Source of the DNA: an uncultured Lachnospiraceae bacterium
Lineage (GTDB): Bacteria > Bacillota_A > Clostridia > Lachnospirales > Lachnospiraceae
Direction of reading: 5' to 3'
Assembly: GCA_947175285.1 (NCBI GenBank)
Contig: CAMWMM010000029.1
Location: 1-19,884, forward strand
Length of the DNA stretch: 19,884 bases
Each line of letters begins with the position of its first letter. Position 1 is the first letter of the stretch. The position numbers were made by a program, and so were the translations under genes. This document shows, piece after piece, positions 1-7,637 of this stretch. Under the pieces are notes generated by a model. That model was not told where the DNA came from and ran no database searches. It saw only the letters and a program-made list of their open reading frames with translations.

Positions 1-1483
1 TAGCACTTCCCGCCATCAAGCAAAATATTACCGGTTTTCCGGTTTCGGCAATTACCTCCATTAAATCTCTCTGCGGTTTCGGAAGAAACAAATCCAGTTT
101 ATCGCCGGAAGCCGCGCTGTTTCCGGTATCACCCTGCTCACCCTCTAATGTTTCGTCCAACCCAAGGCACAAAATAACAACATCGCTATGCTCCGCCACA
201 ATCCGCGCTTCGGCAAGCCTGTCGCCTTTCTGTGCCAGTGATTCCGTTTTTTCCTTACATAAAGCACACCCTTCGGAGTACAGCACCCTTGCTTTCCCCT
301 CTGCATATCTTTGAATCCCCTCCGATATTGTAATATATTCAGATGAAGTTCCATGATAATTTCCCATCAAAGCAATTCTGCTGTTTGCATTAGGACCGAT
401 AACACCGATTGTCTGAATTTTATCGATATCAAGCGGTAAAATCCCATCATTTTTTAATAAAACGACACTCTCTTTTGCCGCTTTATCCGCAAGCGCAAGA
501 TGTTCCTTACACTCTACTTTCTCATAAGGAATCGCATCATACTCGCTTTCATCAAATAAACCTAATAAATACCGGGTTGTATAAAGACGGACTGCTGCCT
601 GCGTAATGGCATCCTCTGTTACAAGCCCCTGCTGGTATGCCGTCAGAACATGCAGATAAGTACTGCCGCAGTTCAAATCACAGCCTGCGTTCAATGCCAT
701 CGCCGCCGATTCCGGCGCAGTAGACGTCACCATATGATGTTCATGGAAATCTCTGATTGCCCAGCAGTCCGATAAGAAATGTCCTTCAAATCCCCATTTT
801 CCCCGTAAAGTACCCTGAATCAGCGTCTTACTTGCGCAGCAAGGCTCACCGTTTACACGATTGTAAGCTCCCATAACCGCCTCTACATGCGCTTCTTTTA
901 CTAATGCTTCAAATGCAGGCAGATATGTCTCTTCCATATCTTTCGGAGTTGCCTCTGCATCAAACTCATGCCGCAGCGCCTCCGGACCGGAATGCACTGC
1001 AAAATGCTTCGCACATGCCGCTGCTTTGAGCACTTCCCCGTCTCCCTGCAAGCCTTTTACGTATGCCACGCCAAGACGTGAAGTCAAATAAGGGTCTTCG
1101 CCGTATGTTTCATGTCCGCGTCCCCATCTCGGGTCACGGAAAATATTGATATTCGGAGACCAGAACGTAAGCCCTTTATAAATATCCCTATCGTCATGCG
1201 CCGAATACTCATTGTATTTTGCCCTGCCCTCCGTAGAGATACAGTCCGCGGCTTTTTCTACCAATTCTTCATCAAATGTCGCCGCCATGCCGATTGCCTG
1301 CGGAAAAACGGTTGCCGTACCGGCTCTCGCCACCCCGTGCAGACTTTCTCCCCACCAGTTATATGCGGGAATCCCCAGTCTTTTAATTGCCGGTGCGTCA
1401 TAGCGAAGCTGTGAAGCACGTTCCTCCAGTGTCATCTTACTTACAAGTTCTTCGGCTCTGCGCCTTGCTTCTTCTCTTTTCAT
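1..1483 (-). CDS. Glycoside hydrolase family 3 (beta-glucosidase/beta-xylosidase type), partial
   Basis: This gene reads leftward and leaves the window, so about 494 N-terminal residues are visible and the C-terminus is missing. GH3 enzymes remove terminal beta-linked sugars by a retaining mechanism. The motif NWWGESLHGVAR at about residues 42-53 is typical of the beta-xylosidase/beta-glucosidase branch. AKHFAVHSG at about 158-166 is the KH substrate-binding segment, and FLSDCWAI places the expected nucleophile at Asp239. The second domain begins near residue 318 with KESVVLLKN. No signal peptide is visible, so the enzyme is probably cytoplasmic and acts on imported oligosaccharides. The ATG at 1481-1483 follows AAAGGAAC at good spacing. 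Substrate (xylose or glucose linkages) cannot be decided here. The missing C-terminal part includes much of the second domain, where the acid/base residue usually lies. Confidence 0.93.
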   Translation of the reverse strand, partial: MKREEARRRAEELVSKMTLEERASQLRYDAPAIKRLGIPAYNWWGESLHGVARAGTATVFPQAIGMAATFDEELVEKAADCISTEGRAKYNEYSAHDDRDIYKGLTFWSPNINIFRDPRWGRGHETYGEDPYLTSRLGVAYVKGLQGDGEVLKAAACAKHFAVHSGPEALRHEFDAEATPKDMEETYLPAFEALVKEAHVEAVMGAYNRVNGEPCCASKTLIQGTLRGKWGFEGHFLSDCWAIRDFHEHHMVTSTAPESAAMALNAGCDLNCGSTYLHVLTAYQQGLVTEDAITQAAVRLYTTRYLLGLFDESEYDAIPYEKVECKEHLALADKAAKESVVLLKNDGILPLDIDKIQTIGVIGPNANSRIALMGNYHGTSSEYITISEGIQRYAEGKARVLYSEGCALCKEKTESLAQKGDRLAEARIVAEHSDVVILCLGLDETLEGEQGDTGNSAASGDKLDLFLPKPQRDLMEVIAETGKPVIFCLMAGSA

Positions 1484-1517
1484 ACGGTAAAGTTCCTTTC
1501 GTCTTACTTTACCTTTT

Positions 1518-1546
1518 ATTATATCATGTTTCTGCTTTTCCCGCAA
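1518..1546 (-). promoter_or_regulatory. Candidate sigma-A promoter for the GH3 gene
   Basis: On the minus strand TTGCGG (1541-1546) lies 17 nt before a perfect TATAAT (1518-1523). The start site would be near 1511, about 28 nt before the ATG. The -35 box sits in the T-tract of the upstream terminator, so the ABC operon and the GH3 gene look transcriptionally separate. The -35 box matches only TTG of the consensus. Confidence 0.5.
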
Positions 1547-1570
1547 AAAAGGGAGGTATCTCTACCTCCC
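1545..1570 (-). terminator. Intrinsic terminator of the ABC transporter operon
   Basis: A perfect 8 bp stem, GGGAGGTA (1551-1558) with TACCTCCC (1563-1570), has a 4 nt loop. On the minus strand it is followed by six T residues (1545-1550). The stem contains the last two codons (Gly-Arg) and the TAG stop of the downstream permease. Confidence 0.88.
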
Positions 1571-2767
1571 ACTGACCTGATACTCCTTATATACCTTAAA
1601 CCCGATTCCGGCTAAAATCACCGCTGACACCAGATAGAAAACCGGCGCCGTCTGCAGTCCGGTGAAATACCTTCCGAAGATGCGGAACAACCGCTTATCC
1701 AGAAACTCGGTACCATTAAAGAACTGCAGCGGCATAAAATTATATAACTGCGAAATAAGACCGTAACGAACCGGAACCGGAACAAATATGGTAAAAAGCG
1801 TTGTCCCAAGCATTACGGAAAGAGCAGCAACTCCGTTTCGGAGCAGTTCGGACAAAAGCATAATGAACACACTGCTTAAAACCGCCGCCGCAAGGGATAG
1901 AAAAAATGATATGATAATCGCTCCGCCAAGGCTTATCGGAAAAGAACTCATCCATAAATAAAGCTGCAGCGGTAAATCGTATCCGCTCATCCCGTATATT
2001 GCCGACATCGTTAAAAACTGAACAAGATAAAATGTGACTGTTCCCACAATGCCAAAAGTGATGCCTGCCGCCATCTTTGCCAGATAGAGCGGCATTTTTC
2101 CGTTCTTACTGCATAAAATAAGCTGATCCGTTCTGCGAATATGCTCCTCCCCGAAGAAGTTCGCCAGCCCGATACCTATTAATGACAGCCATAACAAACT
2201 AAGCATGTTAATTCGTGCAAAAAAATAGCTTGCTCCGGCATTATAATCATACACAAACGGCTTTTCGATTGTATTCTCCTGCTCCTCCCAATACCGGATT
2301 TCTTCTTCATTCAGTTCCCAGTACTGATTTTCCTCGTCAAGCGTATCGCGCCTGATTCGGTATAACTCTTCCTCATCTATCTCAATAGCCGTTTCAAAAC
2401 CGGTATAATCATAACCGGTATAATCAATAACATAATAATATATTTCCTGATATGTCTGCCGGTCTTTTACAATCTCTTCCGCGCTGCGATTATCATCTTC
2501 ATATGCCTTTTTCATCTCATTCAGCAGACTCTCGTCAATCTTTCTGCCGGATATTGCCTGTGCCGCCTCTTTTATCCCCATATCTTCCTCGTAACCTGTT
2601 TGATACATTACATTGCCGTCCGCGTCTACGGTAGCGTATTTCATAAACAGATTGACTACATTCGATGCCAATTGCAGTGCAAGCAGGACTGCGGCAGCCA
2701 TCCAAACCATTTTCTTTCCGCAAATTTTCTTTAATTCAAATAAATATATCGTAATAAAACGTTTCAT
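1562..2767 (-). CDS. ABC transporter permease, second of two paralogs
   Basis: This is a 401-residue membrane protein of the ABC-2 exporter permease kind. One helix at about residues 20-40 is followed by a long, acidic, probably extracellular region of about 140 residues. Five or so further hydrophobic helices follow from about residue 187, and the tail is basic. It is clearly related to the neighbouring permease at 2790-4001. Both start with a Y-x-x-E-(I/L)-K-K segment, both have EKPFV before the second helix, both carry RTDQL(I/L)L and YLAK-(M/A)-AAG, and both end in YQVSGR. The two presumably form a heterodimer driven by the ATPase at 3994-4734. The gene is the last of a five-gene operon, and its stop lies inside the terminator stem. 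The transported substrate is unknown. Peptide antibiotic resistance or lipid handling would be common roles for such modules, but that is inference. Confidence 0.85.
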   Translation of the reverse strand: MKRFITIYLFELKKICGKKMVWMAAAVLLALQLASNVVNLFMKYATVDADGNVMYQTGYEEDMGIKEAAQAISGRKIDESLLNEMKKAYEDDNRSAEEIVKDRQTYQEIYYYVIDYTGYDYTGFETAIEIDEEELYRIRRDTLDEENQYWELNEEEIRYWEEQENTIEKPFVYDYNAGASYFFARINMLSLLWLSLIGIGLANFFGEEHIRRTDQLILCSKNGKMPLYLAKMAAGITFGIVGTVTFYLVQFLTMSAIYGMSGYDLPLQLYLWMSSFPISLGGAIIISFFLSLAAAVLSSVFIMLLSELLRNGVAALSVMLGTTLFTIFVPVPVRYGLISQLYNFMPLQFFNGTEFLDKRLFRIFGRYFTGLQTAPVFYLVSAVILAGIGFKVYKEYQVSGR

Positions 2768-2789
2768 CCTGATATCTACATCCTTTCCC

Positions 2790-4001
2790 TTATCTGCCGC
2801 TTACCTGATATTTCTGATAGGCACGCATTCCAAAATATAAGAAAAGCGCCCCAAGCAGAATGTAAATAAGCGGCGCCGCCTGCCACATCGTAAGATAACT
2901 GCCGAAGAACGGAAGCAGTCTGACGCCCATAATCGTATCCGTATCTAACAATCCTCCAGGCAGATAACCCCATATCTGCGCCAAAACCCTGAGTTGCGAC
3001 GGAACATGCACAAAAAGCGGAAGCAGACTAATCCCGGAAACTGCGGCAAGCGTTGCAATCGAACTGCGGAAAAGTTCCGAAAGCATTATCACGAATGCCG
3101 CGGTCAGTAAAGCAGACAGAATCATCAGTGCGTACATCATAATCACAATAATTCCCGCTTTTAGCTGCAGCGGATAACCGGCTACGGCTATCTGAATCAT
3201 GACGGAAAAACCATCCATACCGTAAATGCCCAACGAAGTACCTATCAATATCACTATCATTACAAGCGTACTAATCAAAGCAAAACTCATGCCTGCCGCC
3301 GCTTTTGCCAGATATACCTGCCGCTTTCCGAAGCGGCTGCTTAAAAGAAGCTGGTCAGTCCGCAAGTTATGTTCTCTCGTGAAAATGTCGGATAAACATA
3401 TCGCACAAAAGAGTAACATCATCACGGAAATCGTCTGTGCGGCGGAAATCAGTTTCCAATACCCATCCGCATATCCGAATACAAACGGCTTTTCAAGCAA
3501 CGCTTCTTTTTTCCTCCAATACGCTTTCTCGCCTTCTGTCAAAAAGCCGCTGGTATATGCCGCTTCATTATTTTCCGAAAAAGCATCATAAAACGCCGCT
3601 TCGTCTACCTCCCATGCACATATATCCTCAATGTCTGAAAAACCCATTACCTTTCGTACAATCTGATATATCTGGCTATAAGGACGGGCATAGGTCTGAT
3701 ATTCGTCTGTCAGGCTGTAGCGCAGCGCATCCGTAGGGACTTTATGGTATGCCGCCTGCATCTCTTCCATAAGTTCCTGATTGATTTCCCGGCCGCTTAT
3801 CTTTCGATTATATTCCCTGTCCGTTACCATCAAATGATAATGCGTATCATAAACTACGCCGTCCACATAGTATTTTCCGGTCACATCGGCGGTAACAGAC
3901 AGCAGTGAAAGCGCAAATATAATCGCTCCCGTAATCCATACAATTTTACGCCGGATTAACTTCTTTATCTCATAACGATACAATACCCCGAAGTTATTCA
4001 T
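2790..4001 (-). CDS. ABC transporter permease, first of two paralogs
   Basis: This is a 403-residue ABC-2-like exporter permease. The first helix spans about residues 19-37. A soluble, tyrosine-rich and charged region runs to about residue 180, and about five more helices follow. The start ATG overlaps the last 8 bases of the ATPase gene and is preceded by a strong AAAGGAGG-type site inside that gene, so the two are probably translationally coupled. The following paralog starts 22 nt after this stop. The large loop between helices 1 and 2 resembles that of ABC-2 and NatB-like exporters, where it faces outward. No substrate can be named from the sequence. Confidence 0.85.
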   Translation of the reverse strand: MNNFGVLYRYEIKKLIRRKIVWITGAIIFALSLLSVTADVTGKYYVDGVVYDTHYHLMVTDREYNRKISGREINQELMEEMQAAYHKVPTDALRYSLTDEYQTYARPYSQIYQIVRKVMGFSDIEDICAWEVDEAAFYDAFSENNEAAYTSGFLTEGEKAYWRKKEALLEKPFVFGYADGYWKLISAAQTISVMMLLFCAICLSDIFTREHNLRTDQLLLSSRFGKRQVYLAKAAAGMSFALISTLVMIVILIGTSLGIYGMDGFSVMIQIAVAGYPLQLKAGIIVIMMYALMILSALLTAAFVIMLSELFRSSIATLAAVSGISLLPLFVHVPSQLRVLAQIWGYLPGGLLDTDTIMGVRLLPFFGSYLTMWQAAPLIYILLGALFLYFGMRAYQKYQVSGR

Positions 4002-4734
4002 CCGTCCGCCCCCCTCCTTTCACTGCTTCCGCAGTTTTTTCCGTATCAAACTGCTCTAAATAAAACGCCTCCAAATCCTCATTCGTTCCGTCCCATTTAT
4101 CATGATAAATTAAATTGCCGTCTTTCATCATTAAAATATCGCTGTCAGCAATATGTTCAATATCCGATACGATATGTGTGGATAACAGCACAATGTTATC
4201 CTCTCCCAAATCTTCAATCAGATTCCTGAAACGCACTCTTTCTTTCGGGTCAAGCCCTGCCGTCGGCTCATCTAAAATCAACAAATCCGGTTCATTTAAA
4301 AGCGCCTGTGCAATACCGAGTCTTTGCTTCATACCGCCGGAATAGGTTTTAATTTTCTTCTTTCGGGCATCCTCAAGCGCAACAAGCTTTAAAAGTTCCT
4401 CTGCCTTAAGTTTTGCATCCGCTCTGGGAAGCCCTTTTAGCGCCGCCATATAAAGCAGAAAATCCATTCCCGAAAAATCAGGATAATAGCCGAAATCCTG
4501 CGGCAAATATCCAAGTCTGGCGCGGTATTCCTCTGTCGATACATCCAGACCGTCTAAAGTGATTGTGCCGCTTGTCGGCTTTAAGATACCGCATATCATT
4601 CGCATCAATGTTGTTTTTCCCGCGCCGTTAGCTCCTAAAAGCCCATGTACCCCCTCTGTTAATTGCAGCGATATACGGTCTACCGCAATTTTATTCTTAT
4701 ACTGCTTTGATACTCTGTCTATTGTAAGTTCCAT
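3994..4734 (-). CDS. ABC transporter ATP-binding protein (exporter type)
   Basis: This is a 246-residue complete nucleotide-binding domain. Walker A GANGAGKT is at residues 34-41, the Q-loop glutamine at 79, the signature SGGMKQ at 132-137, Walker B LLILDE at 151-156, a D-loop GLD follows, and the switch histidine is 187. The protein powers the two adjacent permeases at the inner face of the membrane. The family, with short NBDs of the CcmA/NatA type, mostly drives export of peptides, drugs or lipids. The gene overlaps the upstream membrane-protein gene by 16 nt and the downstream permease by 8 nt, which indicates a coupled operon. About 30 residues after the core are acidic and rich in Lys/Glu, as is usual for this family. 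Confidence 0.95.
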   Translation of the reverse strand: MELTIDRVSKQYKNKIAVDRISLQLTEGVHGLLGANGAGKTTLMRMICGILKPTSGTITLDGLDVSTEEYRARLGYLPQDFGYYPDFSGMDFLLYMAALKGLPRADAKLKAEELLKLVALEDARKKKIKTYSGGMKQRLGIAQALLNEPDLLILDEPTAGLDPKERVRFRNLIEDLGEDNIVLLSTHIVSDIEHIADSDILMMKDGNLIYHDKWDGTNEDLEAFYLEQFDTEKTAEAVKGGGRTDE

Positions 4735-5438
4735 GCCAATTCCTCCGTCTCTTTAATTGTCCGGCGCCACTCTGCGCCCAGCATAATCATTAATACAAAA
4801 AACGCTGCAAGCCACCATGTAAAATATTTCTCACGATAAACTACGCCATTGCTTCCCTGTGTTATAAAAGCAGCACTGACAATTACCGCTATGCCCGCAC
4901 ACACATATCCTGACTCTTTTCCATGAATACGCCTTGCCGCCATAAGCCCCGGTATTACCGTCAAAAGATACGGCACTGTCAGATACACGCCCGCCTGCAG
5001 TGGTCCGTAAATCTGATTTTGCAGGCTGACAGGTATCAGGCAGCATATCAGTACAAAATGTACTCCCCCAAGAATCCCCATTCTGGCAAGCACAACGCTT
5101 CTTAAAGAAAATCTGGATGCCATCTCAAGTTCTTCCATACCATAGACCGACGACTTTGTATTCTCTGTCGTGACGGTAAGCGCTATAAACGGCATCAGCG
5201 CTGAAAAAACTCCCAGCATATTTCTTTCCAGAAATGATGCGTTTTTCAGTGCAATCCCTAACACAAGAACAGATACTATCCAAACCCATTTTTTCATATA
5301 TGCAGCCTGTAACAACATAAATTCCGTATGGCTTATCTGCGCTTTAGGCAGCTTTCGCAAAAATTTCTCTTTTTTTAACGGTTCCGGCGCTTCATAAGCA
5401 GTCTCCAGCATTTTTTTCATATCCTTACTGATTCTCAT
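4719..5438 (-). CDS. Six-helix membrane protein of unknown function, linked to an ECF sigma factor
   Basis: I do not recognise a named family. The 239-residue protein has a basic, soluble N-terminus of about 50 residues. Six hydrophobic segments follow at about 51-66, 73-90, 116-137, 149-168, 177-194 and 206-222, and the C-terminus is charged. The ATG at 5438 has GGAGGG 5 nt upstream. It lies directly after an ECF sigma factor gene and overlaps the start of the ATPase gene. The position is where an anti-sigma factor is usually encoded. The cytoplasmic N-terminus could serve that role, but it shows no zinc-binding HxxxCxxC anti-sigma motif. It could equally be a third membrane subunit of the ABC transporter. 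Both readings are inference. Confidence 0.7.
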   Translation of the reverse strand: MRISKDMKKMLETAYEAPEPLKKEKFLRKLPKAQISHTEFMLLQAAYMKKWVWIVSVLVLGIALKNASFLERNMLGVFSALMPFIALTVTTENTKSSVYGMEELEMASRFSLRSVVLARMGILGGVHFVLICCLIPVSLQNQIYGPLQAGVYLTVPYLLTVIPGLMAARRIHGKESGYVCAGIAVIVSAAFITQGSNGVVYREKYFTWWLAAFFVLMIMLGAEWRRTIKETEELAWNLQ

Positions 5439-5473
5439 ACAAACCCTCCATTCTAAAAAATTTATTATTCACC

Positions 5474-5932
5474 CTATTCTTTTAGGCGCTCCTCCAGCTT
5501 TTGTAATGCAGATTTCAATTTCCGGTAAACACTGAAGCGGGAAAGTCCAAATATTCTGCAAATCACATAAACCGGCACATCATTCACATACCGCAGCAAA
5601 AGAAGCTCTCTTTCCTCTTCCTCAAGTTCCGAAAGTGCAAGCCTTACCGAAACACCGGTAAACATCTTCTCCTCTGCTCCGATATCTTCTATCTGTTCCT
5701 CCTCTATCGCAAGCAATGGTTTTTTCTTCCGATATTCATCAATACATAAATTGCGGGCAATAGTATATAAGTACGGCAATGCATGTGCGGTATGGAAATC
5801 ACGCCCATGATTTAAGAAACGTAGAAACGTTTCCTGTGTAATGTCTTCCGCCAGTTCTCTCTGCTTTAGCTTACAATAACAGTAGCGGTATATTTTATCG
5901 TAATGTTCTGCCAGATCCAAAACTTTATCCAC
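5474..5932 (-). CDS. ECF-type RNA polymerase sigma factor (sigma-70 family)
   Basis: The protein has 152 residues from the upstream GTG. Region 2 is clear: AEDITQETFLRFL at about 28-40, followed by YLYTIARNLCIDEYRKK at about 54-70, which binds the -10 element and core polymerase. A linker leads to region 4 from about 95 to the end, with a helix-turn-helix at CRIFGLSRFSVYRKLKSAL (about 125-143). ECF sigma factors redirect RNA polymerase to a few promoters and usually respond to envelope signals. It is the first gene of the operon with the membrane protein and the ABC transporter, so it probably controls that transporter. The GTG at 5930-5932 lies inside AAAGGGTGG (5929-5937). That element would be well placed (8 nt) for a TTG start at 5918-5920, giving a protein of 148 residues. 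Confidence 0.9.
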   Translation of the reverse strand: MDKVLDLAEHYDKIYRYCYCKLKQRELAEDITQETFLRFLNHGRDFHTAHALPYLYTIARNLCIDEYRKKKPLLAIEEEQIEDIGAEEKMFTGVSVRLALSELEEEERELLLLRYVNDVPVYVICRIFGLSRFSVYRKLKSALQKLEERLKE

Positions 5933-6035
5933 CCTTTCATCTTGTATAACGAATTACGGACTGCTTATGTGCGCCCTATATTTTTATTATTTTCCCAAAC
6001 AACGGACAGTACGCTTCGCGAACTATCTTTATGTT

Positions 6036-6072
6036 AAACAAAAAACTTCGGCACCGCTAAAGTGTCGAAGTT
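6036..6072 (-). terminator. Intrinsic terminator after the HAD/LysR/chemoreceptor operon
   Basis: An 11 bp stem (6044-6054 with 6062-6072, one G-T pair) has a 7 nt loop. On the minus strand a run of six T and then GTTT follows. It lies about 29 nt after the stop of the HAD gene at 6101. Confidence 0.85.
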
Positions 6073-6100
6073 ACAATCTCATTCTTCCTGCTTACTCAAT

Positions 6101-6703
6101 CTAGTCCACGCCAAGTTTTTTAAGTTCCTCTATCGCCTGTTTTTGATTTTCAAAGTGAATCGTATGAATACCGAAAGCAGCGGCAGCCGTCAGATTTCTT
6201 TCCGTATCATCCAGAAAAACGCATTCCTCCGGAATCAAATGATAACGATTAATTAATATCTCATAAATCTCCGGCATCGGTTTTACTACTTTTTCCCGAT
6301 AAGATAAAATCCCGCCGTCCATATAGGGCAGAAAGTCCAAAGCCTCCGCGCAGTCTCTTTCCGCTTTCGAGCCGAAATTGGACAAATATAATACCTGATA
6401 GCCTTTTTGCCGTAATTCTTTTATCCAGGGAATCGCATAATCATTTCTTATCACCATTCCTTTCGCATTCGCAAGGCATCTTCGGATATCCGCTTCTATT
6501 TCAGGGTCGTTGTTTATCAGACATTGTAACACTTCTTCTTCGGACAATACCCCTCTGTCAATTTCATTCCACTGCTCGCTTCTTACCGTCGCATTCGCAA
6601 GCCGCTCCAACATCTCTCCTGTATAACCAAAGCGCATATAATGCTCTTTCCATGTAAAATCGGCTAATACGTTGCCGATATCAAAAATGATTGTCTTTAT
6701 CAT
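6101..6703 (-). CDS. HAD-IA family phosphatase (YihX-like)
   Basis: This is a 200-residue haloacid dehalogenase superfamily hydrolase, probably acting on a small phosphorylated metabolite in the cytoplasm. The nucleophile is Asp8 in FDIGNVL. Motif II is YLSNFG (Ser108), motif III is the lysine of VVKPMPEIY (Lys141), and motif IV is FLDDTERN (Asp165 and Asp166). A helical cap lies between about residues 15 and 85. The residue two places after the nucleophile is Gly instead of the usual acid/base Asp, as in the YihX-type DxGNV group, whose E. coli member is a glucose-1-phosphate phosphatase. The start overlaps the 3' end of the LysR gene by 23 nt and GGAG lies 10 nt upstream. The substrate is not determinable. 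Confidence 0.88.
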   Translation of the reverse strand: MIKTIIFDIGNVLADFTWKEHYMRFGYTGEMLERLANATVRSEQWNEIDRGVLSEEEVLQCLINNDPEIEADIRRCLANAKGMVIRNDYAIPWIKELRQKGYQVLYLSNFGSKAERDCAEALDFLPYMDGGILSYREKVVKPMPEIYEILINRYHLIPEECVFLDDTERNLTAAAAFGIHTIHFENQKQAIEELKKLGVD

Positions 6704-7610
6704 AACGCATATGCTCCGTTTCTTTTTGTCTTTCTACTAATGCAAGCAAATTCCGTGCTGCTGCTGACATGGGATTTTTCATATCCGTCACCACGCAAAA
6801 ATGCCTCTTTGGTATAATCTTATTAAAGCGCAACTCAAATAACTGCCCGGAGTCCAGATATTCCTGTGCAAAATCTCTGACAACACATCCCACACCCAGA
6901 TTACGCAGGGCAAACTGGACAATCATATCACTTGTTGCCAGTTCAAACTCCGGCTGAATTGTTACATGGTTTTTCTGCAAAAACTGGTTCATGTTACCCC
7001 GTGTACTGGTCGTGCCCTCCAAAAAAATAATCGGCATGTTTTCAAGTTCCTGCAAATCTAACATCCTGTTTTTATAGGACATAAATTTTCTGCCCGCAAC
7101 GAAAACATCCTCTATTTCCCGCACAATCATAGACTGCATATAGGGCTGTTCATCAAACGGTGTACTGACTACGCCCAAATCAATTTTGCCCTCTCTTAGG
7201 TTATGCAGCGTCTCGGGAGTCGGCGCATTCGTGACAATAACCTTAATATCAGGATACTGCTCATGAAAAGATTCCAAATACGGAAGCAGATAAAACTGCA
7301 ATGTCATATCGCTTGCACCGATATGAATCTCTCCCAAATCCAGATTCAGCATCTGCTCTAATTTTTTCTCCCCGAGCTCAATCTGCTCATACCCTTTGGC
7401 AACATAACCAAAAAGCAGTGCGCCCTCCTGTGTCAGGCGCACCCCTTTAGACGCTCTTGTAAATAATTTCGTTCCAAGCGCCGTCTCAAGCTGTTTAATA
7501 GACTGGCTGACTGCCGGCTGGGAAATCGCCAGTTCATCCGCCGCCACGGTCAGACTTTTGTATCGGGCAGCGTAGTAAAAAACTTTATAATACTCTAAAT
7601 TATGAACCAT
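6681..7610 (-). CDS. LysR-family transcriptional regulator
   Basis: The protein has 309 residues. The N-terminal winged helix-turn-helix covers about residues 1-65, with AADELAISQPAVSQSIKQLE as the helix-turn-helix and LGTKLFTR entering the wing. The effector-binding domain runs from about 92 to 300 and starts with LGEIHIGASDMTLQFYLLPYL. LysR proteins bind DNA as tetramers and respond to a small ligand. The gene lies between two HAD phosphatase genes on the same strand, 27 nt after the first and overlapping the second. It is unusual for a LysR regulator to sit inside an operon instead of divergent from its target, so its target promoter is unclear. The operon's own promoter upstream of 9297 is one candidate. 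Confidence 0.95.
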   Translation of the reverse strand: MVHNLEYYKVFYYAARYKSLTVAADELAISQPAVSQSIKQLETALGTKLFTRASKGVRLTQEGALLFGYVAKGYEQIELGEKKLEQMLNLDLGEIHIGASDMTLQFYLLPYLESFHEQYPDIKVIVTNAPTPETLHNLREGKIDLGVVSTPFDEQPYMQSMIVREIEDVFVAGRKFMSYKNRMLDLQELENMPIIFLEGTTSTRGNMNQFLQKNHVTIQPEFELATSDMIVQFALRNLGVGCVVRDFAQEYLDSGQLFELRFNKIIPKRHFCVVTDMKNPMSAAARNLLALVERQKETEHMRYDKDNHF

Positions 7611-7637
7611 CTTTCCATCGTACTCTGTTCTATATTG

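Noticed and set aside
3226..3736. Two plus-strand ORFs of about 100-120 codons inside the first permease gene
   Set aside because: They are antisense shadows of a long membrane protein gene. Their hydrophobic and serine-rich composition follows from the opposite strand.
5956..6007. Direct repeat ACGGAC (5956-5961 and 6002-6007) upstream of the sigma factor gene as an ECF promoter element
   Set aside because: Six bases repeated once is expected by chance in this length, and I could not pair it with a second conserved box.
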